This document shows, piece by piece, positions 1-8,480 of a stretch of 51,907 nt of DNA. Origin of the DNA: Oscillatoriaceae cyanobacterium Prado104 (GTDB lineage Bacteria > Cyanobacteriota > Cyanobacteriia > Cyanobacteriales > Microcoleaceae); NCBI GenBank assembly GCA_025454405.1, contig JALOON010000078.1, positions 1-51,907 of the forward strand, read 5' to 3'. The notes under the pieces are model-generated. The model was not told the DNA's origin, searched no databases, and worked only from the letters and a program-made list of their open reading frames with translations. The translations under genes were made by a program, and so were the position numbers. Position 1 is the stretch's first letter. The number at the start of each line of letters is the position of its first letter.

Positions 1-11
1 ATTTCGCGCTT

Positions 12-182
12 TAACCCGCATTCCGCCGGGGAATTAATTCCCCGTCTCATAGCAGAAGTCGGTTAAAACCGACTGCACAATTCAATGCAATTTTTCAACG
101 AATTTCAGTCGCCTTTGAGACGACTTTCGCTATGAGACAGGGGTTTTTAACCCCTGGCGGACTGTCGGAATAGCGGGTTGAA
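12..182. repeat. Inverted-repeat element, copy 1
   Basis: The two ends are imperfect inverted copies (AACCCGC-A-TTCCG at the left, CGGAATAGCGGGTT at the right). Inside each arm sit two further hairpins: ggggaattaattcccc at 28-43 and agtcggttaaaaccgact at 57-74 on the left, and a matching pair around 115-160 on the right, each joined by a GTCTCATAGC-type linker. The same design recurs at 9705-9928. It looks like a small non-autonomous mobile element or a structured intergenic repeat; no coding capacity is visible. Confidence 0.7.
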
Positions 183-236
183 CCGTTAGATTTGCAAATC
201 CCCAACAGTCGATCGATTTGAGTTTGACTCTTGACA

Positions 237-252
237 TTGACATTAATGTCAA
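237..252. promoter_or_regulatory. Perfect 16-bp palindrome upstream of the metal ATPase gene
   Basis: The sequence ttgacattaatgtcaa is a perfect palindrome ending 42 bp before the ATG of the metal-efflux ATPase, and a partial direct copy (ttgacatt) starts at 231. Its position and symmetry suit an operator for a dimeric metal-responsive repressor or activator. No regulator gene is adjacent; the ArsR-family gene at 45494-45841 is far away. The assignment is inferred from position only. Confidence 0.4.
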
Positions 253-294
253 GGTTTAGAATCCAAAAGTCATTCTACCAGATCGAAATTTCCC

Positions 295-2208
295 ATGACC
301 TCCAATTCTCTCTCAATTCCCCGCCTATCCAGGCTAGCAGCAGAACATCCCGATGCTGCAAGTGCAGCCCTGTGCGGAATTCTCGTAATTTCCGGTTCCC
401 TAGCCTTGCATCTCGGTTGGCTGGGTTTGGCTTTGTTAATCCTCCCGGCTGCTTATGTTATCGGCGGTTATGCCAGCGCCCGCGAAGGATTAACGGCGCT
501 ATTTGAAGAACATCAATTAGATGTCGATTTGTTGATGATTGTTGCTGCTTTGGGGGCGGCTTTTTTAGGGCTGTGGCGGCGTGAATATTATTTAATTGTT
601 GACGGTGCGGTGCTGATTTTAATCTTTGCCATTAGTGGCGCTTTAGAAGGTTATGCCATGCAGCGGACCGATCGCAGCATTCGCAGTTTGATGAGTTTGA
701 CGGCGGATACTGCTAGAGTAATTGCCCGTGACGGGGAACGAGAAATTGCGATCGACTCTTTGCAAATTGGCGATCGCTTGTTAGTTAAACCGGGCGAAAT
801 TATTCCGACAGATGCGATAATTGTAGCAGGTTTTAGCACGATAAATCAAGCTTCGATTACTGGCGAATCGATGCCTGTAGAAAAAACAGTTGGCGATGAA
901 GTTTACGGCGGTACGATTAACGGTGCCGGCGCGCTGCAATTGGAGGTTTGCAAAAACCCGGAAAGCAGTTTGATCCAGCGAGTAATTCGCCTGGTGCAGC
1001 AAGCGCAAACTGAAGCGCCTCCTTCTCAATTGTTTGTGGAAAAGTTCGAGCGCGGTTATGCTAAATTAATCGTAATTTTGGGCTTGTTACTAGCGATTTT
1101 ACCGCCCTTTATTTTGGGCTGGAATTGGGAAGATACGATTTATCGGGCGCTGATTTTCCTAGTAGTGGCATCTCCCTGCGCGCTGATGGCTTCGATTATG
1201 CCGGCGCTGCTTTCGGGGATTGCTAACGGTGCGAGACAAGGTATTTTATTTAAAAGCGGCGCGCAGTTGGAGATAATGGGTAAAATACGGGCGATCGCCT
1301 TTGATAAAACCGGAACTCTGACAACTGGAAAACCGCAAGTTATCCGCATTGTACCCGCAGCAGGCTATACTGAAACTGAAGTTTTGCAATTGGCTGCTGC
1401 TGTAGAAGTTTATTCAGAACATTCGATCGGGCGATCGATTGTTGAATTCGCCAAGCAACAACAATTAGACTTTCCCAATGCCACCGACGTACAAGCAAAA
1501 ATCGGTGCGGGAATTGTTGGCAAAGTTAACGATATGCTAATTGCAGTTGGTAAAGCAGAATTTGTCGAAGCAACTTCTGAATTGAGTCAAATTAGCCAGC
1601 AGTTGGAAGCAGAAGGAAAAACCGTTGTTTGGGTGACACAGGAATCTCAGGTTTTGGGAATAATTGCAGTAGCGGATACCCTGCGCCCGGAAGCAGCAGC
1701 AACGGTTAAACGCTTGCAAAAATTAGGTGTAGAACATATCATTATGCTAACGGGCGATCGGGCACAAACAGCTCAATACATTGCTCGCGAACTAGGCATT
1801 AATGAAGTGTATGCCGAACTTTTGCCGGAAGACAAAGTTAGCGCCATCAAACAACTGCAAACCAAGTATCAAACAGTAGCGATGGTAGGAGACGGTATCA
1901 ACGATGCACCCGCCCTCGCCCAAGCTTCTGCAGGAATTGCGATGGGAATTTCGGGTAGCGATGTGGCTTTGGAAACTGCCGATATAGTATTGATGTCAGA
2001 TAGGTTAGAACAGTTAGTTCATGCGATTCGTTTGGGGCGGCGCGCGCAAAATGTGGTCAAGCAAAATATTGTTTTTGCACTCAGTTGCATTGTGTTGTTG
2101 TTAGCAGCTAATTTTGTAGGAAATATCACCATGCCTTTGGGTGTAATCGGTCATGAAGGGTCTACAGTAATAGTAACTTTGAGCGGTTTGCGGTTGCTGA
2201 GAAATTGA
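295..2208 (+). CDS. P1B-type heavy-metal efflux ATPase (P1B-4 motif type)
   Basis: This 637-residue protein is an inner-membrane, ATP-driven pump that exports a divalent transition metal. Visible motifs in order are TGES (189-192, actuator), SPC in the metal-binding membrane helix (293-295), DKTGT with phospho-acceptor Asp337, a TGDR motif, and GDGINDAP. HEGST lies near the C-terminus (620-624). SPC together with HEG-S/G-T is the signature of the P1B-4 group, whose characterised members export Co(II), Fe(II) or Zn(II); the usual CPC motif of copper pumps is absent. There is no N-terminal metal-binding domain. The ATG at 295 has no strong Shine-Dalgarno, but the protein starts at a sensible place before the first hydrophobic helices. 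The palindrome at 237-252 may control it. The true metal is not decidable from sequence. Confidence 0.93.
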   Translation: MTSNSLSIPRLSRLAAEHPDAASAALCGILVISGSLALHLGWLGLALLILPAAYVIGGYASAREGLTALFEEHQLDVDLLMIVAALGAAFLGLWRREYYLIVDGAVLILIFAISGALEGYAMQRTDRSIRSLMSLTADTARVIARDGEREIAIDSLQIGDRLLVKPGEIIPTDAIIVAGFSTINQASITGESMPVEKTVGDEVYGGTINGAGALQLEVCKNPESSLIQRVIRLVQQAQTEAPPSQLFVEKFERGYAKLIVILGLLLAILPPFILGWNWEDTIYRALIFLVVASPCALMASIMPALLSGIANGARQGILFKSGAQLEIMGKIRAIAFDKTGTLTTGKPQVIRIVPAAGYTETEVLQLAAAVEVYSEHSIGRSIVEFAKQQQLDFPNATDVQAKIGAGIVGKVNDMLIAVGKAEFVEATSELSQISQQLEAEGKTVVWVTQESQVLGIIAVADTLRPEAAATVKRLQKLGVEHIIMLTGDRAQTAQYIARELGINEVYAELLPEDKVSAIKQLQTKYQTVAMVGDGINDAPALAQASAGIAMGISGSDVALETADIVLMSDRLEQLVHAIRLGRRAQNVVKQNIVFALSCIVLLLAANFVGNITMPLGVIGHEGSTVIVTLSGLRLLRN

Positions 2209-2213
2209 AGAAA

Positions 2214-2351
2214 GAAACCGGGTTTTTTACCGAAGCTGTTGGTAGTAGCGAAATATTGTTACAAAAACCCGGTTTCTGGCTGTGCGCGAGTCGTCGAAAG
2301 AAACCGGGTTTTTTAGCGAAGCTGTTGGTAGTAGCGAAATATTTTTGTAAA
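2214..2351. repeat. AACCGGG...CCCGGTT family repeat, directly duplicated
   Basis: The first unit runs from gaaaccgggttttt at 2214 to aaaaacccggtttc ending at 2276, forming an inverted repeat around about 35 bp. A second, nearly identical left half begins at 2300 and carries the same core (gaagctgttggtagtagcg), so the core is directly repeated with an 86-bp offset. It starts 5 bp after the ATPase stop codon and may act as its terminator. Related copies are at 5456, 9598, 12513, 16821, 27480 and 50898. Confidence 0.7.
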
Positions 2352-2378
2352 AACTATAGTCTTGCGATCGATTTGATT

Positions 2379-2565
2379 TGTAGGGGCGGGTTCACCAACC
2401 ATTTACGATCGGAATGAATAATCTCGTAAACCCGCCCCACCCCACCAACAATCAAAATGTACCATAAATTTCTGAAAAAATGTTTATTTAAATAATGGTG
2501 CTGACAGGGCGGGTTTATGAGATTGTTTGTGGGTTTTAGAGATAGTTGGTGAACCCGCCCCTACA
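2379..2565. repeat. Nested palindromic element with 21-bp inverted ends
   Basis: The left end tgtaggggcgggttcaccaac (2379-2399, 21 bp counting the first t) is matched exactly in reverse complement at 2545-2565. A second inverted pair lies inside (about 2416-2437 and 2507-2527, around GGGCGGGTTTA-GAGATT). The whole 187-bp block has the form of a miniature inverted-repeat element. Its right end overlaps the last codons of the minus-strand HEPN-type gene and supplies that gene's TAG stop codon. Confidence 0.75.
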
Positions 2566-2974
2566 GATTTTTCGTTCGCTCGCTTTCTCGATTTAATTCA
2601 CTCAAAGATGTCATAATATCTTGGGCAATTTTTAAAGCAGTTTTAACATAGATCGATAATGTAAAAACTGTATCTGCATAATCTGCCTTATTCCTAAACT
2701 GCCTCAATCTGCTTAAGTTTTCCCCGATTTTTATCAGTTTCTTGGCTTTCGATCGATTGAAAATAAATTCATCAGCTACATATTGATGGTCATTGATATC
2801 GTAAGTTTTATTGCGCGAGAGTCTGGGATCTTGCAGAATGTCCCGCAAATAATTCCGTGCTAGGCAAAACACAGAATAATATGCTCTACTTATCGCCGAT
2901 CGCAATTTTGCTTCTTCATTGCTTGCTGCTAGCTCTTGTGCTAAATTCAAGTATTCTGACCAATCGAATTTCAT
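2561..2974 (-). CDS. HEPN-domain-like small protein
   Basis: This protein of about 137 residues starts at the ATG at 2974, which overlaps the upstream stop codon as ATGA; a GTG two codons upstream is less likely. The motif SRAYYSVF near residue 30 and the all-helical composition are typical of the UPF0332-like branch of HEPN proteins. Many HEPN proteins act as RNases or RNA-binding partners in toxin-antitoxin and defence modules, but the classical R-x4-6-H catalytic motif is not evident here, so activity is uncertain. It is the second gene of a two-gene unit. The last residues and the TAG stop come from the palindromic repeat at 2379-2565, suggesting the native C-terminus was replaced. Confidence 0.65.
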   Translation of the reverse strand: MKFDWSEYLNLAQELAASNEEAKLRSAISRAYYSVFCLARNYLRDILQDPRLSRNKTYDINDHQYVADEFIFNRSKAKKLIKIGENLSRLRQFRNKADYADTVFTLSIYVKTALKIAQDIMTSLSELNRESERTKNL

Positions 2975-3351
2975 TCCCACCCCACGTCAATATTTAATAT
3001 ATTTTTAGACATAGCCAGACTGGCGTCCAGCCACCAAGTTCGATCGAGAGTTTGCAATTTTGCCAAAGCTTCATCGACTTCTAGTTTAGTGTAAATGGTA
3101 ATCCAGAGCGATCGCCAGCCTGCAATTTCTGGATCTGTTTTCACTTCTAAAGCTAAGCTTTCGCTGGGAAATAGTTCTCGAATTTTAGAATGAGCTTCTA
3201 AAATTAAACCCAGCATTACTTCTTGCTCTATAATTAACTTAAAAGCTTCTAACGGTTCTGCTACCATGTAGAGACTGCGGATTTTGTTAAAATCGGCGAT
3301 TAACTCGTCAAAGGGTTCGGTTTTAATTGCTTGCTCTTGGGTGGCAGTCAT
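2971..3351 (-). CDS. Unknown 126-aa protein paired with the HEPN-type gene
   Basis: The family was not recognised. It is acidic, without membrane segments or a signal peptide, and rich in Glu, Leu and Ala, with a predicted mixed helical fold. It is the first gene of a two-gene minus-strand unit and its TGA overlaps the ATG of the HEPN-type gene (ATGA), so the two are probably translationally coupled and made in fixed proportion. By analogy with HEPN modules it could be the partner or neutraliser, or a component of a nucleotidyl-transfer system, but no nucleotidyltransferase GS-x-D motif is visible. Function is therefore left open. Confidence 0.7.
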   Translation of the reverse strand: MTATQEQAIKTEPFDELIADFNKIRSLYMVAEPLEAFKLIIEQEVMLGLILEAHSKIRELFPSESLALEVKTDPEIAGWRSLWITIYTKLEVDEALAKLQTLDRTWWLDASLAMSKNILNIDVGWE

Positions 3352-3428
3352 AAGGTTCGATCGAGAGTAATTTACTTGTTAAAATTTTAGCAAATAACTA
3401 GATAAGATCGGAGAAACTTTAACCGACA

Positions 3429-3953
3429 ATGAACGATAAACCTGAAATTAATGTAACAATCCGCCCCGAAAGTTCTGATGATGTCGGTGCTATTTCCCGC
3501 ATCACGGAACTGGCATTTCGCACCAACCCGCACAGCAACAATACCGAACAATTTATTATTGAAGAATTGCGCCGCTGCGGCGCGCTTGACCTATCGCTGG
3601 TAGCCGAAGTTGACAAGCAAGTTGTAGGGCATATTGCGTTCTCAACCGTGGAAATCTCAGACGGTTCTTTGCACTGGTATGCCCTCGGTCCGATTGCGGT
3701 GACACCGGAATTGCACGGACGGGGTATCGGGCAAGCGTTGGTTAATGCTGGTTTGGCTGCCCTGCGCGACCTCAATGCAGCAGGTTGCGTGTTGGTAGGA
3801 TCTCCAAAATTTTACGGGCGTTTTGGCTTTCGCAATTGCCCGGAACTTACTATGGATGGGGTGCCTCAAATGTACATCCAATCGCTTAATTTTGGCGCGC
3901 ATTCGGCGACTGGAAAGGTGAAACATCATGCGGCATTTTCTGTTGGTAGTTAA
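3429..3953 (+). CDS. GNAT-family N-acetyltransferase
   Basis: The 174-residue protein is a cytoplasmic acyl-CoA-dependent acetyltransferase of the YhbS-like group. The acetyl-CoA pyrophosphate-binding motif A is clear as LHGRGIGQALVNAGL, preceded by the beta-strand GPIAVTPE. The later segment GSPKFYGRFGF is the typical YhbS feature. Length is normal for a single GNAT domain. A weak ggag lies 15 bp before the ATG. The gene stands alone, divergent from the HEPN pair and convergent with the next gene. The acceptor substrate cannot be predicted. Confidence 0.9.
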   Translation: MNDKPEINVTIRPESSDDVGAISRITELAFRTNPHSNNTEQFIIEELRRCGALDLSLVAEVDKQVVGHIAFSTVEISDGSLHWYALGPIAVTPELHGRGIGQALVNAGLAALRDLNAAGCVLVGSPKFYGRFGFRNCPELTMDGVPQMYIQSLNFGAHSATGKVKHHAAFSVGS

Positions 3954-4030
3954 CAAATAATTTCAGTCTATACCGTAAAATACTAACTGCGTAACAGTGT
4001 TGGTGCGCGCATAATTTCGATCGAGCCAAA

Positions 4031-5362
4031 CTAACGGCGGACAATGCGCGCCCACAAAGCTATAATTATCCATGTCAGCAAGCTAGCAGCCACTCCCGAT
4101 AAAATGCTAAATCCCATAATTATTCTCAATCCCGAACCTGCTTCAAAAAGTGGGAATAGCGTATTTATTGCAGTATTAATTGCGGGATTTGCTTCAATTT
4201 CTGCTTTGTAATTAGCACTTGCAGAGGCTACCGTGCCGCCAGTTGCCAGCCCGACTCCGACGATGCCGACTACTGTTTGAAAAGTGCGATCGCTCTCAGC
4301 TTTCCTAATTTCTACCGTTCCTCTAATTGTATCAGTCAAACTCTGCAAAACTTCCAAACAAGGACGGAAATTGTCAATATCTTTTTTGATTTGTTTGGGA
4401 TACTTTTTATTAGCGATATCGTAAAAGTCCTGCAAAAACTTCAAGTCATCCGTCTGTCTAGCCTTAGCTTGAATCTCTGCCAGCTTATCCTGGTACTTCT
4501 CCAGATTCACATTAATTGTACTGTATTGAAATTCTAGGTAATTAAGGTCGATCGTAAAATCAGAAAGCTTCCCCATCGCCTCCCGCAATTTCTGGAGATT
4601 CAGCCGAGAAGTATTTCTCATCGCCACAATTTGGTTGTAATTTCTCACCAGGCGTTCTTTTAACAGCAGGCTGTTCTCGTAAGCCCAGATAATTTTATGG
4701 CGGAAGCACAGCAAATCCAACCAATTTAGATAAAAATCTTTCGCCCATTCTTTACAAGCAGCATCATCGGGATATAAAATTACCAACAGTTGCAAGTTAT
4801 CCTCAATCTTATCGCCCCAAAACTCAAATACTTTCGCTCCTAAAAACTCACCGCTGGCTTGAGGAAAACCATCCTTTACAAACAAACACTTGTAAGCCCG
4901 TTTGGCAAGATCTTCCGCTTCCACATCAGTTCCAAATTCCAGCCAACCAGAAAGCATCCAAGTTTGCCCAAGATTTTCTATCTTCGGCAATTTTGGAATT
5001 AAATGCTGCAAACTTTCAATTAGTATAATAACTTTATCTATGCTATACTTAGCATCAAGAACATAACCACTAAATAAAAGTTGGTAATTATCGGTATAAT
5101 TCCAGCGGCGATAGCGACCCTCAACTTGATAATTGCCCAGGTTTCCTCTAAATTTTAAATCTGCTTCTTTTACCTTATCTACAGCCAGAAATTCTTGTTT
5201 TTTTTCAGGGGTAAATGAAACATTCAGTTTGTGGTGAATAAGCTTTGCGGACAAACTATTTAAAAATTTGCGATATATTTTGTGAGTTTCCGGTTCGCCG
5301 ACACCCAACCCTTGTTTGAGAGTGTAGGTAAATAAATTCAGGGTAGGGTCAACTAATTTCAT
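4031..5362 (-). CDS. Unknown 443-aa protein with C-terminal membrane segments
   Basis: The family was not recognised with certainty. The first ~330 residues are soluble and charged, with helical, coiled-coil-like stretches around 235-330. The C-terminus has two hydrophobic segments (about 366-385 and 414-438), the last ending in a short basic tail, IVRR, so the protein is probably anchored in the membrane with a cytoplasmic N-terminus. The N-terminal region begins with an alpha/beta stretch (LNLFTYTL). It lies on the same strand as the CHAT locus but is separated from it by a 70-bp repeat array. Proteins of similar build accompany caspase/CHAT and TPR genes in predicted bacterial conflict systems (CATRA-type); membership here is only a hypothesis. 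Confidence 0.75.
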   Translation of the reverse strand: MKLVDPTLNLFTYTLKQGLGVGEPETHKIYRKFLNSLSAKLIHHKLNVSFTPEKKQEFLAVDKVKEADLKFRGNLGNYQVEGRYRRWNYTDNYQLLFSGYVLDAKYSIDKVIILIESLQHLIPKLPKIENLGQTWMLSGWLEFGTDVEAEDLAKRAYKCLFVKDGFPQASGEFLGAKVFEFWGDKIEDNLQLLVILYPDDAACKEWAKDFYLNWLDLLCFRHKIIWAYENSLLLKERLVRNYNQIVAMRNTSRLNLQKLREAMGKLSDFTIDLNYLEFQYSTINVNLEKYQDKLAEIQAKARQTDDLKFLQDFYDIANKKYPKQIKKDIDNFRPCLEVLQSLTDTIRGTVEIRKAESDRTFQTVVGIVGVGLATGGTVASASANYKAEIEANPAINTAINTLFPLFEAGSGLRIIMGFSILSGVAASLLTWIIIALWARIVRR

Positions 5363-5455
5363 AAAATTTTTTCCTGACGGTCAATCTCGGAAACTTTAAT
5401 TATACAGGACTTCGATCGAAGTCGATCGAACGATAACAGGACGTAGGGGTAGGTA

Positions 5456-5518
5456 GAAACCGGGTTTTTTACGAAAATACTTCGTTACAACGAGAAGATT
5501 TAATAAAAACCCGGTTTC
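5456..5518. repeat. AACCGGG...CCCGGTT family repeat
   Basis: gaaaccgggtttttt at the left and aaaaacccggtttc at the right form an inverted repeat around the spacer acgaaaatacttcgtt. The spacer is shared with the copy at 50898-50957, so the two belong to one subfamily. It lies upstream of the 443-aa gene. Confidence 0.7.
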
Positions 5519-5608
5519 TTTGGTCTGAGTGTACAATTCCAGAATAACAAATACATGATTTATCGATCGGTCTAACGAAACAAAGGATTTTCACAGGGCA
5601 ATTAAAGT

Positions 5609-6125
5609 TAGATCCCCCCTAGCCCCCCTTAAGAAGGGGGGGACCGGAAGTGCTTAAAGTCCCCCTTCTTAAAAGAGGATTTAGGGGGATCTAAACCCTG
5701 CTCAAAACGACAAACTCAAAACACTCAAAGTCCCCCTTCTTAAGGGGGATTTAGGGGGATCGAGACTCTGATAAAAACGAGGGACTAAAAGCACTCAAAG
5801 TCCCCCTTCTTAAGGGGGATTTAGGGGGATCGAGGCTCAGGTAAAAACGAGAGACTAAAAGCACTCAAAGTCCCCCTTCTTAAGGGGGATTTAGGGGGAT
5901 CGAGACTCAGGTAAAAACGAGAGACTAAAAGCACTCAAAGTCCCCCTTCTTAAGGGGGATTTAGGGGGATCGAGACTCAGGTAAAAACGAGGGACTATAA
6001 GCACTCAAAGTCCCCCTTCTTAAGGGGGATTTAGGGGGATCGAGACTCGGGCAAAAACGAGAGACTCAAAGCACTCAAAGTCCCCCTTCTTAAGGGGGAT
6101 TTAGGGGGATCTCAACTCAGGTAAA
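5609..6125. repeat. Array of seven ~70-bp hairpin-bearing tandem units
   Basis: The anchor tcccccttct recurs at 5660, 5731, 5801, 5871, 5941, 6011 and 6081, so five successive steps are exactly 70 bp and the first is 71. Each unit holds the hairpin tcccccttcttaaggggga (8-bp stem, 3-nt loop), then tttagggggatc, and a spacer ending acgagagactaaaagcactcaaag. An imperfect unit precedes at 5609-5659. The hairpin core resembles a common dispersed cyanobacterial intergenic repeat, but here it is locally amplified. It fills the 778-bp gap between the 141-aa gene and the 443-aa gene. Confidence 0.9.
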
Positions 6126-6140
6126 AACGACAAATCCAAA

Positions 6141-6566
6141 TCAAAACCTCAATTTATCGATCCATTCAACTAAATTGCTAGCTTTAGCCAATAACCTTTT
6201 AGCCATACTCGGCGGATTTGGATCTCGCAAAATCGGAGCCAAAAAATTGCCAAAATCATCACTCTCTCGCGAAGGAGTATTTTCATCTAATTCAGGAAGA
6301 TACTTATTCTTTTCCTTCGTCTCGTCAATTTCCTGCAAATCCTCGTAAGCCCGCTCAAAAACTTCATTAAAAACAACATCTTTTTGAGCTATCTTAATAA
6401 GTTCAGACGCTTTTTCCGCGTCCCCAGCGACCAAAGCCGCACCAACTTCATTCACTTCTGCTATCAACTCAGGCGCAAGAGTTCCTTCAAATCTCGCGAG
6501 GGCAATTAAAAAAGCTTTGGGCGCAAACTCGTCAAATCCCGATAAGGTAACTTCTTGAGAAGTCAT
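6141..6566 (-). CDS. Unknown 141-aa protein co-transcribed with the CHAT gene
   Basis: The family was not recognised. It is a soluble, strongly acidic, mostly helical protein (high Glu, Asp and Ala), with no signal peptide or membrane segment. The ATG at 6566 follows the CHAT stop codon by 6 bp, so the two are almost certainly one transcript and the product is a likely partner, adaptor or substrate of the CHAT protease. Because the upstream CHAT frame is broken, translation here may depend on its own start rather than coupling. The gene is followed by the 70-bp hairpin array, which could end transcription. Confidence 0.75.
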   Translation of the reverse strand: MTSQEVTLSGFDEFAPKAFLIALARFEGTLAPELIAEVNEVGAALVAGDAEKASELIKIAQKDVVFNEVFERAYEDLQEIDETKEKNKYLPELDENTPSRESDDFGNFLAPILRDPNPPSMAKRLLAKASNLVEWIDKLRF

Positions 6567-6572
6567 ATGATT

Positions 6573-8426
6573 TTAGCCGTTGCCGGTGATAGTGAAAGCA
6601 GCCCAGTGGTAGGGATGCTCGTAGGGTTTCTCTTCTATTTTAGCTGAATTTTTTTGCAGTCGCGAGGCTTCTCTTTCAAAGTGGTAGATGTTCTTAAAAT
6701 TAGCCTTTCTCAGCAGCGGCACCAACTCTGTCGCGTACCACTCGCCTAGCTTGCCATTAGTGAGTTCTCGCAGCCAATCTTTGGCTTGTTGCAACGCTTC
6801 CGGCGGCTGGATTCCCTGCTTCCATAACTGGTAGAAATAGATCGTTAACAAAGCGCTAGAACGTTCGTCCACTCGCCACAGCGTGCTGATAATATAATTA
6901 GTCTCCGGCAAAAAGCCGCTCGCTATGCCTACGAATTCATCGATTAACTCGCCTTTGTTGGTAAAGCCGGTTTCGCAAGCGCTGAGGCAGATTAGGTAAT
7001 AGTTGGCTAATTTTAACTGCAAAATTTCGGTCAATGTCAATTCTTCGCCTTCGCCTAAGATTAAAGCTGAATTCTCGGATTTTTCGGTATTGTGGTAGGC
7101 GTGACCTGTATAATGAAAGATGTCTTTATTGGCTTTTAGTGCTTGAATAATTGCGGTTTTTGTGGAGGCATTGGAAGGGCGCTGAGTCGGGTAAAATTGA
7201 CTTATCGCGGCTGCTTCTATTTGGGTAAATTTTAAGGCACTTTTGCCTTGGGAGTGTTCTACCATTAGCAGTGAATTAGGGGTTGTTGGGGTGGGGTTTT
7301 GCTGTTGCTGGAGGATGGCAATTTGAGCGCTGGGGAGGCGGGTAATCCTGCGGATTTTGGGTTGCTGGGTATCTGTAACGGCGTTGGTGAAAATGGGAGG
7401 CAGAAACAGGGCATCTAGGGGGAGAAGGTGCAAGTCGCGGTGGGGAATTAAGATTAAGTGTTGGATATTGGTGAGGTGGGTGCAAATTTCGGGGATTTTG
7501 AGGATGTCAGCGAGTTTTTGCAATTGCGCTGTCATCGACTGCCGCCAGGGATGGGATTCTTTGCTTTGCTCTTTGTTGGTTGTTTGGCAGTAATTTTGAT
7601 AGTTGGTTTTCCAGTCTTTCAGCCAATTTTCTAAACTCGGACTGTTGGGATTTGGGGATAAATCGGTGACTGGTGTGGAGATTGTTTCAAACTTGTCTGG
7701 GGTAATGATAAAAGCTGTCAGGGAAACTGGGCTGAGATGCCAGTAAATTATTGCTGTGGCGGTGTTGTTTGCCAGCAAGTATCGGATTTGCAGATAAGTC
7801 GGGCTATCGGTGGGGTTTGGCGAACTTGCGCGCATCCATTGCAGGCAAAAGTTTTTCCTGGCTTCGGCTTTTTCTAGTGCATTTATCTTTTTGCCAGACT
7901 TGACGAGGGTATCGACTTCTAATTGGTAAAGTCCGGCAAATTTGCGCTGGAGTCGCTGTTTGATTTCGGGGTGAGTTTCGTTGTCTAAAAGTAAATTTTC
8001 TAAGACGGTGGTAGCTTCGGCAAGGTACTCGCTGGTTTTGGGATCTCCCAAGCTACGGCAGACGGTAATTAAGCCTTGCATTACTTCTAAATAAGTTTCT
8101 GGAATCAGGGGCGATTTCAAGAATTCGCGGGCTTGTTCGTAGCTGGCTTTGGCTTTGTGGAAAGATTCAAAATATCTGGCTGTTTGTTTGCCGTTTATGT
8201 AGTGTACCTTGCCTTTTTGCTGGTGCAATTTGCCGCAAACGAGGCGATAGTCGCGGTTACTGGGCTGATATTTCTGTAAGCCTTCATCCCAGTTTTGAAT
8301 GGCTTCAATGTAGCGCCCGGAGTTGAAAAATGCCCAACCTCGATTGCCCCAAGCTTCCCAAAATTGATCGCCTGTAATTTCTAAGGCTGTATCGAAGGCT
8401 GCGAGCGCCTTACTGTAGCAGCCCAA
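6573..8426 (-). CDS. CHAT-domain protease, C-terminal part of a broken gene
   Basis: This frame of 617 residues carries the last TPR unit, a helical TPR-like linker (about 1-200) and a complete CHAT domain. CHAT is the caspase-like cysteine-protease family first described with HetF and TPRs. The catalytic dyad is intact: His442 in HYTGHA and Cys484 in LSACETG. The ATG at 8426 lies inside a TPR helix (GCYSKALAAF), so it is probably not a native start; the natural N-terminus lies in the frame at 8483-9526. The two frames join perfectly if one copy of a 14-bp duplication is removed. The downstream 141-aa gene follows after 6 bp. Whether this half is translated alone is unknown. Confidence 0.85.
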   Translation of the reverse strand: MGCYSKALAAFDTALEITGDQFWEAWGNRGWAFFNSGRYIEAIQNWDEGLQKYQPSNRDYRLVCGKLHQQKGKVHYINGKQTARYFESFHKAKASYEQAREFLKSPLIPETYLEVMQGLITVCRSLGDPKTSEYLAEATTVLENLLLDNETHPEIKQRLQRKFAGLYQLEVDTLVKSGKKINALEKAEARKNFCLQWMRASSPNPTDSPTYLQIRYLLANNTATAIIYWHLSPVSLTAFIITPDKFETISTPVTDLSPNPNSPSLENWLKDWKTNYQNYCQTTNKEQSKESHPWRQSMTAQLQKLADILKIPEICTHLTNIQHLILIPHRDLHLLPLDALFLPPIFTNAVTDTQQPKIRRITRLPSAQIAILQQQQNPTPTTPNSLLMVEHSQGKSALKFTQIEAAAISQFYPTQRPSNASTKTAIIQALKANKDIFHYTGHAYHNTEKSENSALILGEGEELTLTEILQLKLANYYLICLSACETGFTNKGELIDEFVGIASGFLPETNYIISTLWRVDERSSALLTIYFYQLWKQGIQPPEALQQAKDWLRELTNGKLGEWYATELVPLLRKANFKNIYHFEREASRLQKNSAKIEEKPYEHPYHWAAFTITGNG

Positions 8427-8480
8427 CTCTCTTAGCGCATTGCCCTTCCCGTCCCAGGCAATGTGGAATTTGGGGTCAAT

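Noticed and set aside
5609..6125. CRISPR array
   Set aside because: The units are 70 bp with conserved sequence throughout; there are no unique spacers and no cas genes nearby.
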